Source of the DNA: Thalassobius sp050633445 | Lineage (GTDB): Bacteria; Pseudomonadota; Alphaproteobacteria; Rhodobacterales; Rhodobacteraceae | DNA: 64,000 bases | Direction: 5' to 3' | NCBI GenBank assembly: GCA_050633445.1 | Contig: JBOEGN010000002.1 | Location: 1 to 64,000, forward strand | Shown: positions 52,612 to 61,083 of the stretch, one piece after another | Layout of the letters: every line of letters starts with the position of its first letter | Numbering within the stretch: the stretch's first letter is position 1 | Notes under the pieces: generated by a model | Told to the model about the DNA's origin: nothing | Database searches by the model: none | What the model saw: the letters and a program-made list of their open reading frames with translations, nothing else | Translations under genes and position numbers: made by a program

Positions 52612-52649
52612 GATAATAAAATCAATCCATTCCTAGGGAGGAAACACGA

Positions 52650-54461
52650 ATGGACGCACAGAAAAGCTTGTTCCCAAGCGCCTTTGACGTCGCAACACCG
52701 AAGGGCGGAGAGGGCTGGAAAGAGCTCTATCCCTACTACACCCATTTCCTGCCATCCCGACGCGAGCAGGACGACAACACTTTTTGGTTCTGCAACTCGC
52801 AGCACTGGCCGACCCCGTTCCGTCCGTTTGACACGATCATGCTGGATTTCGCGATCAAGGGCCTGGGTCAGTACAACACGCGTCACCTGCTGGTGCCGCC
52901 CGCGAATGGCGTCGATTACCGGATTCTGAACGGCTATGTTTATTTCTCGCCCGTGGCCGTCCCGCCCGAGCAGATCGAGGCCCGCGTCCCCCAGTTTATG
53001 GAGCGCGCCGGCCATTATTTCATGAACTGGAATGACCTCTACGCCAATTGGAAGACCAAGGTTTTGGGCAAGATCGAGGAGTTGGAGGCGATCAACTTCG
53101 AAACTCTGCCCGAGGTCGTGCCTCTGGATTGGGTGCAAGAAGGCAAGGGGCTGGACAACACCAACCAGCTGTTTGACCAGTACGACAAAGCGATCGAGCT
53201 GTGCTACAAAATCTGGCAGTACCACTTTGAATTCCTGAACCTGGGCTACGCGGCCTATCTGGATTTCTTTGGGTTCATGAAAGAGCAATTCCCAACCATT
53301 CCCGATCAGGCAATCGCCAAGATGGTGCAGGGCGTGGACAGCGAGTTGTTCCGCCCCGATGACGAGCTGAAAAAACTGGCGAAACTTGCGGTGGAGCTGG
53401 GCTGCGCGAACGTTCTGAAATCCGGCACCACAGACGAAGCCCTGGCTGCGGTTGCGAACGCACCGGGCGGCGACAAATGGCTGGCTCAGTGGGAAGGCGC
53501 CAAGGATCCCTGGTTCAATTTCACCAGCGGCAATGGGTTCTATTCGACCGACAAATACTGGATCGACCATCTGGATATCCCGATGGGCTATCTGCGCGAT
53601 TACATCGAACGGCTGGAAGAGGGCGACGACATCATGCGCCCAACGGCTGCGCTGCTAAAAGAGCGTGACCGCATCACCGCAGAATATCGCGAGATGATGG
53701 ACGGCGAAGCGCAAGAGGTGTTCGACCAGAAACTGGGTCTCAGCCGCACCGTGTTCCCCTATGTCGAGGACCACAATTTCTATATCGAACATTGGGCGAT
53801 TGGCGTGTTCTGGCGCAAAATGCGCGAGCTATCCAAACTGCTGTCAGCACAGGGGTTCTGGGAAAACGAAGACGACATGTTCTTCCTTAACCGGAACGAA
53901 GTGCGTGATGTGTTGTGGGATTACTCGGCCAGCTGGGCCATAGGTGTACCATACAGCGGCACCGCCGTTTGGCCGGACGAAATTGCACGTCGTCGCGCGA
54001 TCCACACGGCGCTGGCCAAGGAACGCCCGCTGCCCGCGCTGAACAACCCGCCCGAGGTCATCACGGAACCCTTCACCATCATGCTCTGGGGGATCACCTC
54101 GGACGCGATTGAGCGTTGGACCGGAGCCGAAGATGATGGCGATCGGATGAAGGGCATGGCCGCAGCCCCCGGTATTGTCGAGGGCGTGGCGCGCGTGCTG
54201 TCCAACCCGGACGAGCTGATGTCGCTGAAAAAGGGCGAGATCCTGGTGACTCCGGTCACGGCCCCCAGTTGGGCACCGGTGTTCGGCAAGATCAGCGCAG
54301 CCGTCACCGATATCGGCGGCATGATGAGCCACGCGGCCATCGTTTGTCGCGAATACGGTCTGCCGGCTGTGACAGGGACGGGCACGGCCTCGTCCAAGAT
54401 CACCACTGGCATGCGTCTGCGTGTGAATGGCAATGACGGAACGGTCGAAATCCTCGAGTGA
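52650..54461 (+). CDS. Dikinase large subunit: phosphohistidine-domain protein
   Basis: 603 residues. The C-terminal about 90 residues are the swivelling phosphohistidine domain (AAPGIVEGVARVL, then DIGGMMSHAAIVCREYGLP with the catalytic His). The first 480 residues are rich in Trp/Tyr/Phe and resemble the substrate domain of phenylphosphate synthase and rifampicin phosphotransferase rather than the TIM barrel of PEP synthase. Together with the previous gene it should transfer a phosphate from ATP to a hydroxyl or enol of an organic substrate, with AMP and Pi as by-products. It follows the small subunit after 38 bp with an AGGGAGGA site. Confidence 0.83.
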   Translation: MDAQKSLFPSAFDVATPKGGEGWKELYPYYTHFLPSRREQDDNTFWFCNSQHWPTPFRPFDTIMLDFAIKGLGQYNTRHLLVPPANGVDYRILNGYVYFSPVAVPPEQIEARVPQFMERAGHYFMNWNDLYANWKTKVLGKIEELEAINFETLPEVVPLDWVQEGKGLDNTNQLFDQYDKAIELCYKIWQYHFEFLNLGYAAYLDFFGFMKEQFPTIPDQAIAKMVQGVDSELFRPDDELKKLAKLAVELGCANVLKSGTTDEALAAVANAPGGDKWLAQWEGAKDPWFNFTSGNGFYSTDKYWIDHLDIPMGYLRDYIERLEEGDDIMRPTAALLKERDRITAEYREMMDGEAQEVFDQKLGLSRTVFPYVEDHNFYIEHWAIGVFWRKMRELSKLLSAQGFWENEDDMFFLNRNEVRDVLWDYSASWAIGVPYSGTAVWPDEIARRRAIHTALAKERPLPALNNPPEVITEPFTIMLWGITSDAIERWTGAEDDGDRMKGMAAAPGIVEGVARVLSNPDELMSLKKGEILVTPVTAPSWAPVFGKISAAVTDIGGMMSHAAIVCREYGLPAVTGTGTASSKITTGMRLRVNGNDGTVEILE

Positions 54462-54471
54462 TCCGTATGCC

Positions 54472-54496
54472 GGGGGGCACACCCTAGGTGCCCCCC
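54472..54496 (+). terminator. Strong hairpin inside the operon, without a T run
   Basis: Perfect 9-bp stem GGGGGGCAC/GTGCCCCCC with a 7-nt loop, 10 bp after the dikinase stop and 30 bp before the HD-domain gene. With only AAATTT behind it, it may be a partial terminator or an mRNA-stabilising 3' hairpin setting different levels for upstream and downstream genes. Confidence 0.5.
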
Positions 54497-54526
54497 AAAT
54501 TTCCCTTGTCGAACAGGAGCTGTCCG

Positions 54527-55129
54527 GTGCCGGAGACACAAGACCTGTCGCGCTATGACCCGGTTTGGCGCAAGGCCGAGCCGTATATGCGTGCGCGCAA
54601 AAACGATGTGCATATCCCGTTATCGTTTCACTGGGCTCAGCGTCTGCTGGACCACTATCCCGAGGCTGATCGCGACGTCTGTTCGCTGGCCATCTTGCTG
54701 CATGACATCGGGTGGTATTCCATTGATATGGACCGGATCATTTCCGAAGGTTTTCGCAGTGAAAATATCCTGCAATCTGACGTCCGATATCTGCACGAAG
54801 CAGAAGGGGTGCGGCTGGGAACCGAGGTTTTACGGGCGACCGGCTGGCCCGATGACATCATCGCTCAGGTTTGTGAAATCATCGACGGGCACGATACGCG
54901 CCCCGATCCGCATCACCTGAATGACCGTGTGGTGCGCGACGCGGACAAGCTGTGGCGCTACGAGGTGACAGGCATCTGTGTGGCGGCTGATTGGTTCGGC
55001 GTAACGCCCACGGCCTATGCCGATATTGTGGGTGCAAACGCGCATAAGCTGGAAACCGAGCTGGGCCGAACACTGGCCGAAAATACATTAAAAGAGACAC
55101 GCAAGCATCTGATGATGCACGTTCTTTAA
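54527..55129 (+). CDS. HD-domain protein 1
   Basis: 200 residues from the GTG at 54527 (AGGAG, 7-nt spacing). The HD fold residues are visible: HWAQRLLDHYPEADRD, LAILLHDIGWYSID and the later IIDGHDTRPDPHHLNDRV with DADKLWR. HD proteins are metal-dependent phosphohydrolases; a subset of similar size (PhnZ/MIOX-like) are diiron oxygenases. A paralog with the same order of motifs lies two genes downstream. In this operon it could remove phosphate from, or oxidise, the dikinase product; this is inference. Confidence 0.78.
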   Translation: MPETQDLSRYDPVWRKAEPYMRARKNDVHIPLSFHWAQRLLDHYPEADRDVCSLAILLHDIGWYSIDMDRIISEGFRSENILQSDVRYLHEAEGVRLGTEVLRATGWPDDIIAQVCEIIDGHDTRPDPHHLNDRVVRDADKLWRYEVTGICVAADWFGVTPTAYADIVGANAHKLETELGRTLAENTLKETRKHLMMHVL

Positions 55130-55139
55130 GGAGATCGTG

Positions 55140-56579
55140 ATGGATATGTTCATAGATGGCGCTTGGGTCGAGGCCGCGTCCGGCGCCACTCAGCCGGTGA
55201 CCAACCCACGGTCCGGGCTGGTGATCGACTGGGTGCCCACGGGGGACGCCACCGACGCCGATCTGGCCATCCAAGCGGCCGCGCGGGCCTTTGAAACCTG
55301 GTCGAAAACCCCCATGGCCGAGCGCGTTAAAATTCAGAAAACCTGCGCCCAGGCGATGCGTGACAAGGCCGATGTGATCGCCGGATTGCTCCATGCCGAA
55401 CTGGGCCGACCGCTGGACGCCTGCCTGACCGAGGTGCAGCGCTCCTCGGATCTGTTGGAGATCTACGCCGAGGAAGGATTGCGCCTGCATTCGACCATGA
55501 GCCTTGGCTCGGCGCAGGGTGAAAAAACCATCGTTACCCGTGATCCGCTGGGTGTTGTGGTGGCGATCACGCCTTTCAATTATCCGATCAATCTGCTGAT
55601 GTTCAAACTGGGCGCGGCGTTGGTGGCGGGCTGCACGGTGGTCGCAAAACCTGCCGAAGACACGCCGATGTCGACCCTGAAACTGGCCGAGATTTTCAGC
55701 GATGCCGGCCTGCCTGATGGGTGTTTCAACGTCGTAACTGGGCGGGGCCGTGGCATTGGCGCGGCCATGATTGAACACCCCATTCCGCGCAAAATTGCCT
55801 TTACCGGTGGTACTGCGGCGGGCAAGGCCATCGCCGCTGCGGCGACTGGCACGATGAAGCGCGTCACGCTGGAACTGGGCGGCCAAAGCGCCGCCATCAT
55901 CTGCGCCGACGCCGATCTGGACAAGGCAACCGATGCGATTGTGCGCCATGGTTTCGCCAATTCCGGGCAATTTTGCTACCGCGTGAACCGGGTCTACGTG
56001 GATCGTCGGGTCTATGATGCGTTCCTGGAAAAACTGGTGCCGAAAGCCGCGAAACTGACCTTGGCGCCTTGCGATGGCGACGGTGATCTGGGCCCTATCG
56101 TGAACGAGAAGATCTTTGCCAACAGTGGCGTGCAGGTGCAGGACGCGCGCGAAAAAGGGGCGCGTATTCTGCTGGGTGGTGACCGCAAGATGGGGCCAGG
56201 TTTCGACCAGGGGTTCTATTTTCCACCGACGATCATCGCGGACGCGACCCACGACATGTTGATCCTGACCGAGGAAACCTTTGGCCCCGTGATCGGCATT
56301 TGCCCGGTGGACGATGGCTTCGAAGGACTGCGCCATGCCAACGACAATCGCTATGGCTTGGCCGGGTTCGTTTTCGCCCGCGATCTGGCGCTGGGGCTGA
56401 CCCTGTGCGAGGGGCTAGAGGCCGGATCGGTTTGGCTGAACGACATCCAGCGCTCCTCTCATTATGTACCCTTCGGCGGCATGAAGGAAAGCGGGATAGG
56501 GCGCGAAAAAGGCCGCTATGGTGTTGAATCTTATCTGGAATACAAAACCATCTATCTCAGCTACGAGGTGCCCGCATGA
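55140..56579 (+). CDS. NAD(P)-dependent aldehyde dehydrogenase
   Basis: 479 residues. TPFNYPINLLMFKLGAAL, catalytic Glu in VTLELGGQSAAII, catalytic Cys in FANSGQFCYRVNR, and EETFGPVIGICPV are all present. It oxidises an aldehyde to the acid; with the GMC dehydrogenase and SDRs it completes an alcohol-to-acid route. The ATG at 55140 follows AAGGAG 10 bp after HD protein 1; the stop overlaps HD protein 2 (ATGA). Confidence 0.93.
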   Translation: MDMFIDGAWVEAASGATQPVTNPRSGLVIDWVPTGDATDADLAIQAAARAFETWSKTPMAERVKIQKTCAQAMRDKADVIAGLLHAELGRPLDACLTEVQRSSDLLEIYAEEGLRLHSTMSLGSAQGEKTIVTRDPLGVVVAITPFNYPINLLMFKLGAALVAGCTVVAKPAEDTPMSTLKLAEIFSDAGLPDGCFNVVTGRGRGIGAAMIEHPIPRKIAFTGGTAAGKAIAAAATGTMKRVTLELGGQSAAIICADADLDKATDAIVRHGFANSGQFCYRVNRVYVDRRVYDAFLEKLVPKAAKLTLAPCDGDGDLGPIVNEKIFANSGVQVQDAREKGARILLGGDRKMGPGFDQGFYFPPTIIADATHDMLILTEETFGPVIGICPVDDGFEGLRHANDNRYGLAGFVFARDLALGLTLCEGLEAGSVWLNDIQRSSHYVPFGGMKESGIGREKGRYGVESYLEYKTIYLSYEVPA

Positions 56580-57232
56580 TCCATGATGATGTGTTTTTAC
56601 CGCGCGATGTACCGCTGTGGAACGAGGCGAAACCCTTTCTGGATGTGCGCAATAATGACGAGCACACGATCATTGCCTATGCCTTGGCCAGAACCCTGCT
56701 GGCCGAAATTCCCGAGGCCGACGAGCGTATCGTATTACCCGCAATCCTGTTGCATGACGTCGGCTGGAAACGTGTCCCGCCTGAGCTGCTGCTCGAGGCT
56801 GTCGGGCGCAAACCCACACGGCCGGATCTGGTGCGGGATCATGAACTGTACGGTGTCGAGATCGCCCGCGAGATATTGGAGCGCCACCGCCCTGACGGTG
56901 TGGATATCGATGCCGTGCTGAACATCATCGACGGCCACGACACCACCACACACGCCAAAAATATCGAGGACGCAGTGGTCAAAGACGCCGACAAGGCGTG
57001 GCGTACGACTCCGCACGGAATGCGCACGATTGGTGGCTGGTATGACGTTCCGATTAGCCAAATTCTGCTGATGCTGTCGGAACGCTCGAACGGATACATG
57101 CTGACGGGGCCGGGGCGGGCTTTGGCCAAAGGACAGACCGAGGCCGTCAGATCAGAAATGATGATCCAAAAGTACCTGGGCCACGGCCCGGAGTTCACAC
57201 AGATCATTGCCGAAGAAGGAGTTGAATGGTGA
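56576..57232 (+). CDS. HD-domain protein 2
   Basis: 218 residues, paralogous to HD protein 1: NDEHTIIAYALARTLLAEIP, PAILLHDVGWKRVP, IIDGHDTTTHAKNIEDAVVKD and DADKAWR align in the same order. It has a longer C-terminus (about 40 residues). Its ATG overlaps the ALDH stop. Two diverged copies in one operon suggest either a heterodimer or two successive reactions. Confidence 0.78.
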   Translation: MIHDDVFLPRDVPLWNEAKPFLDVRNNDEHTIIAYALARTLLAEIPEADERIVLPAILLHDVGWKRVPPELLLEAVGRKPTRPDLVRDHELYGVEIAREILERHRPDGVDIDAVLNIIDGHDTTTHAKNIEDAVVKDADKAWRTTPHGMRTIGGWYDVPISQILLMLSERSNGYMLTGPGRALAKGQTEAVRSEMMIQKYLGHGPEFTQIIAEEGVEW

Positions 57233-57987
57233 GCGAATTGGGATTGCAGGACAAAGGCGTTATCGTCACCGGAGCCGCCGGCGGATTGGGGCGCGCCTTT
57301 GCGCAGGCCTTTGCCGGGGCAGGGGCGCGGGTGCTGGTCGCAGACGTGAATCTGACCGGTGCCGAGGAAACCGCCGCCCTTATCCGCGCCGACAAAGGGA
57401 CGGCCCACGCGACCAAGGTGGACGTGACCAATACCGACAGCTGTCAAAATCTGGCGTCTGTGGCGAAAGACCAGCTAGGCTCGGTCGATGCGCTGATCAA
57501 TAACGCGGCGCTTTATGGCACTCTGGACCGCAAACCTTTCGATCAGATTGACGAAACTGTCTGGGATCAGGTCATGGCGGTGAATGTCAAAGGCGTGTGG
57601 CAAATGAGCCGCGCCGTCGCTCCGCTGATGAAAGAAACGGGCGGGGCCATCGTGAATATCGCCTCGGCCACGGTATTTTCCGGCTCGCCCCAATGGATGC
57701 ATTACGTCGCCTCGAAGGGCGCGGTGATCGCGATGAGCCGCGTTATGGCCAAGGAACTGGGCGTCGACAACATCCGCGTGAACGTGATTGCCCCGGGCTT
57801 TACCCTGACAGAGGCCAGCCTGGGCCAGATCGACGATGCCAAAGGCTATGGCGTGGATCGCGCCGCCCTGAAACGCAATGCGGAAGTCGAGGATATCACC
57901 GGCGGTGCGCTGTATCTGGCCTCGGATCTGGCGCGATTCACCACCGGGCAGACGTTGGTGATCGACGGCGGCAAACAATTCATCTGA
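57226..57987 (+). CDS. Short-chain dehydrogenase/reductase
   Basis: 253 residues. TGAAGGLGRAFAQAFAG, NAALYG and YVASKGAVIAMSRV (Tyr/Lys) are classical SDR features; DVNL after strand 2 predicts NAD. The start at 57226 overlaps the HD protein 2 gene by 7 bp (AAGGAG upstream); a GTG one codon later is possible. Member of the P450 operon; probably oxidises a secondary alcohol. Confidence 0.9.
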   Translation: MVSELGLQDKGVIVTGAAGGLGRAFAQAFAGAGARVLVADVNLTGAEETAALIRADKGTAHATKVDVTNTDSCQNLASVAKDQLGSVDALINNAALYGTLDRKPFDQIDETVWDQVMAVNVKGVWQMSRAVAPLMKETGGAIVNIASATVFSGSPQWMHYVASKGAVIAMSRVMAKELGVDNIRVNVIAPGFTLTEASLGQIDDAKGYGVDRAALKRNAEVEDITGGALYLASDLARFTTGQTLVIDGGKQFI

Positions 57988-58003
57988 GCAGAAGGACACA
58001 CAA

Positions 58004-58324
58004 ATGGTACAGGTGACATTCATCCAAGCAGACGGCACCCGCCGCGAGATCGACGCCAAAGACGGAGAGCCGTTGATGTATGCCGCGCGGGATGCGGGCG
58101 TGGACGGGATCATCGCGGAATGCGGCGGCTCGGCCATGTGCGCGACCTGCCATTGTTATGTGATCCAGGCGCCCGAAGGCAGCTTGCCCGCGCCTTTGGA
58201 TGACGAGGCGGACACGATCGAATTCATGGCCAACGCGCCCGAGGCCCGCAGCCGCCTGACCTGTCAGATCACTGCAACACCTGCGATGGCCGGAGCAATT
58301 TTCGAAGTAGCGACAGGCCGTTAG
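58004..58324 (+). CDS. [2Fe-2S] ferredoxin of the P450 (putidaredoxin) type
   Basis: 106 residues. The cluster ligands are in ECGGSAMCATCHCYV (C-x5-C-x2-C) with the fourth Cys in SRLTCQI, the vertebrate/putidaredoxin-type arrangement. It most likely feeds electrons to the P450 at the head of the operon; no ferredoxin reductase gene is in the window. Last gene of the operon; only 3 bp separate its stop from the stop of the convergent SDR gene. Confidence 0.93.
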   Translation: MVQVTFIQADGTRREIDAKDGEPLMYAARDAGVDGIIAECGGSAMCATCHCYVIQAPEGSLPAPLDDEADTIEFMANAPEARSRLTCQITATPAMAGAIFEVATGR

Positions 58325-58327
58325 GGG

Positions 58328-59092
58328 CTATCGCGCCAACACGCCGCCATCCACGACCAGCGTGGTTCCGGTGACAAAATCCGATGCGGACGAGGCCAGG
58401 TAGAGCACACTGCCCTTGATCTCGGACGCGTCGGCGATCCGGCCCATGGGGGTGTAATCCTCCATGATTTTGGCGTGATCTGCATCGCGCGGGCGGGTTT
58501 CGGTGCGGAAAAAACCGGGGCACAGCGCGTTTATTTGAATGCCGTGGGGCGCGTATTCCAGCCCCAGTTCGCGCGTCAGATTGACCACCGCGCCCTTGCT
58601 GGCCGCATAGGCCGGACGCGGGAACAGACCCGCAGGTCCGGCGATTCCCCACATCGAGGCGACGTTGATCACCTTGCCCGATCCTTGGCGTATCATCTGG
58701 CGCAAGGCCGCGCGGTTCAGGTTGGCCAAACCGGTCAGGTTGACGTCCATGACGCGGGCCCAATCGGCCTCGTCTGCCTCGTGAAACAGCTGCGCCGTGG
58801 GGTCAGAAATCCCCGCATTGGCCACCACGATGTCTAGCGCGCCAAAGCGGCTGACGGCCAGATCGACAGCGGTACTGATTCGCGCGGCGTCGGTCACGTC
58901 CCCCTCCATCGCGACCGCGCGGGACCCCAGCGCGGCGCAGGTCGCGGCCAGCGCTGCTCGGTCCCGATCAAAGCACAGCACCCGAGCGCCGTTTTCCACC
59001 AACGCCGCCGCCATTTCTCGGCCCAACCCCGAGGCCGCGCCGGTTACCAGCGCAGCCTTTCCGGTCAGGTTAAAAATGTCAGCGGCGCTCAT
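58328..59092 (-). CDS. Short-chain dehydrogenase/reductase
   Basis: 254 residues. TGAASGLGREMAAALV, NAGIS and YAASKGAVVNLTREL are present; the C-terminus FVTGTTLVVDGGVLAR is typical. It is the last gene of the minus-strand operon, its ATG overlapping the stop of the ligase gene. It is the third SDR of the region and similar in type to gluconate/3-hydroxyacyl-type dehydrogenases, but specificity is open. Confidence 0.9.
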   Translation of the reverse strand: MSAADIFNLTGKAALVTGAASGLGREMAAALVENGARVLCFDRDRAALAATCAALGSRAVAMEGDVTDAARISTAVDLAVSRFGALDIVVANAGISDPTAQLFHEADEADWARVMDVNLTGLANLNRAALRQMIRQGSGKVINVASMWGIAGPAGLFPRPAYAASKGAVVNLTRELGLEYAPHGIQINALCPGFFRTETRPRDADHAKIMEDYTPMGRIADASEIKGSVLYLASSASDFVTGTTLVVDGGVLAR

Positions 59093-61083
59093 TTTTCCAG
59101 CCTGCTTTTTGCGAAATCCACGAACCAGTCGATGGCCTTTGGATTGCGCATTGCGTCGCGGCTGGCGACCTTGTCAATCGGCAGACCCAACAGCAATTTG
59201 CGCACCGGGACCTCCATTTTTTTGCCGGTTAGAGTCATCGGGATGTCTTGCACCTCGATCACCTCGTCGGGGACGTGGCGGGGGCTGCGTTCTGACCTGA
59301 GCTGCGCGGAAATTTCCGCCGCCAAAGCGTGGGTTAACTCTTGTCCTTCGGCCATCTGAATGAACAACGGCATATAGAAGGTGCCGCCGGCCTCTTCGAT
59401 ACAGATGATCAGGCTGTCAGCGATCTGAGGGAATTCGTCGAGCGTCCGGTAAATCTCGGCCGAGCCGATCCGCACCCCATAGCGGTTCAGCGTCGCGTCC
59501 GAGCGGCCCAGCACAAAGCTGCCGCCATGTTCGTTGAACTTCACCCGGTCGCCATGACGCCAGATGCCGGGATAGACGTCGAAATAGCTGTCATTGTAGC
59601 GGCTGAAATCATCGTCCCCCCACAGAAACAGCGGCATCGAGGGCGCGGGCTGGCGCGAGACCAGCTCTCCGACCTCGCCAACGACGGGTTCGCCGGTTTC
59701 GTCAAAAGCGACGGCGTCCAGACCCAGCGCGGGGGCCTGAATTTCGCCTGCGCGGGTGGGCAGCAGCGGCGAGCCCGCCAGGATGCCCGAGCAGAACTCG
59801 GTTCCGCCCGATTGCGAGGTTGCCCAGATGTCGGACTTCACATGGGTCAGCACCCAGTCGAAAACCTCGGGTGTGGCGGGGCTGCCGACCAGCATCACCG
59901 ATTGCAGCGCCTTGAGGCTGAAATCCCGTTTGGGCTCAATACCTTGCTGGCGCACGATTTGCAGATAGGTCGGGCTAACTCCCACCGTCGTCGCGCGGCT
60001 CTCGTCCGCGATTTGCCACAACAGACCGGCATCAGGATAGGCCGGATGCCCGTCATACAGCACCGCTCGTCCGTTCATCAGCGGCCCCCACATCAGCGTA
60101 TTCCACACCATCCAGCCGGTGGTCGAGTAGAAAAACAGCGCGCCGTCCTGCGGGATTTCGAAATGAAGCGCGGCGGATTTGTAGTGCTCCAGAACGATCC
60201 CATGATGCCCTTGCACGATGGGTTTGGGCAGGCCGGTCGTGCCGGACGAAAACAAGATCCACAGCGGATGATCCGAGGCAACGCGTTCGTATTTGAACCC
60301 ATCCACGCCAATCTCGGGGCCGCTGAGCATATAGGCCCAAGTGGCGGTCTGGCCTTGGAAACTGGGGGATTTTCGCGCTGTGGGGTGATAGTCCAGCATC
60401 ACCAAATGCTCGACCGTGGGCAGCGCATCCATGATCCGTTCCAGATCGTCGATCCGGTCGAAATCCTTGCCGCCAAAGCGATAGCCATTTGTGGCAAAGA
60501 CCAGCTTGGGCTTGATTTGGCTGAAGCGGTCGATCACCGTCTGGGCGCCAAATTCCGGGGCGGCACTGGACCAAGTGGCCCCAATGGCCGTGGTGGCCAG
60601 CATGGCAATCACCGCCTCGGCAATGTTGGGCATATAGGCTACGACGCGATCGCCCGGACCCAGACCCATATCCCGCATATTCTGCGCCAGACGCCGGACC
60701 GAGCGGCCAACTTCGGCCCAGCTCATCTCGGCGGACTCGCGCAATTCCGAGCTGTGATGCAGCATGGTGCGCCCTGGATCGCCGGTGAATTCGTGGCGCA
60801 GCACGTGTTCGGCATAGTTCAGCCGGGTGCCGGTAAACCAGCGGGTGCGGGGCATGGGATCGTCGGTGCGGACTTGCTGAATCTCGCCATCATGCAGAAT
60901 GTCGAAATAGTCCCACTGCGATTGCCAAAAGGCCTGAGGGTCCTCGATCGACCAGTTGAACAGCGACCAGTAATCGGCCTGCGGCATCTGCCGTTCAGCC
61001 AGCCAGCCCATGTAGTGCGAGATATGCGATCCGGCTCGGCGCGTGTCCGAGGCCTCCCACAGGATGTCACCTTCTTCGATCAT
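59089..61083 (-). CDS. Acetoacetyl-CoA synthetase-like acyl-CoA ligase
   Basis: 664 residues, the acetoacetate-CoA ligase length. AMP-binding motif LWILFSSGTTGLPKPIVQG, and the typical N-terminal WSLFNWSIEDPQAFW cap. C-terminal KKMEVPVRKLL carries the adenylation-domain Lys. The family activates acetoacetate or similar short oxo-acids to CoA thioesters. The ATG at 61083 overlaps the HAD gene stop (ATGA). With the carboxylase genes upstream it suggests carboxylation of a small compound followed by CoA activation, or simply the end of the catabolic route. Confidence 0.87.
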   Translation of the reverse strand: MIEEGDILWEASDTRRAGSHISHYMGWLAERQMPQADYWSLFNWSIEDPQAFWQSQWDYFDILHDGEIQQVRTDDPMPRTRWFTGTRLNYAEHVLRHEFTGDPGRTMLHHSSELRESAEMSWAEVGRSVRRLAQNMRDMGLGPGDRVVAYMPNIAEAVIAMLATTAIGATWSSAAPEFGAQTVIDRFSQIKPKLVFATNGYRFGGKDFDRIDDLERIMDALPTVEHLVMLDYHPTARKSPSFQGQTATWAYMLSGPEIGVDGFKYERVASDHPLWILFSSGTTGLPKPIVQGHHGIVLEHYKSAALHFEIPQDGALFFYSTTGWMVWNTLMWGPLMNGRAVLYDGHPAYPDAGLLWQIADESRATTVGVSPTYLQIVRQQGIEPKRDFSLKALQSVMLVGSPATPEVFDWVLTHVKSDIWATSQSGGTEFCSGILAGSPLLPTRAGEIQAPALGLDAVAFDETGEPVVGEVGELVSRQPAPSMPLFLWGDDDFSRYNDSYFDVYPGIWRHGDRVKFNEHGGSFVLGRSDATLNRYGVRIGSAEIYRTLDEFPQIADSLIICIEEAGGTFYMPLFIQMAEGQELTHALAAEISAQLRSERSPRHVPDEVIEVQDIPMTLTGKKMEVPVRKLLLGLPIDKVASRDAMRNPKAIDWFVDFAKSRLEK

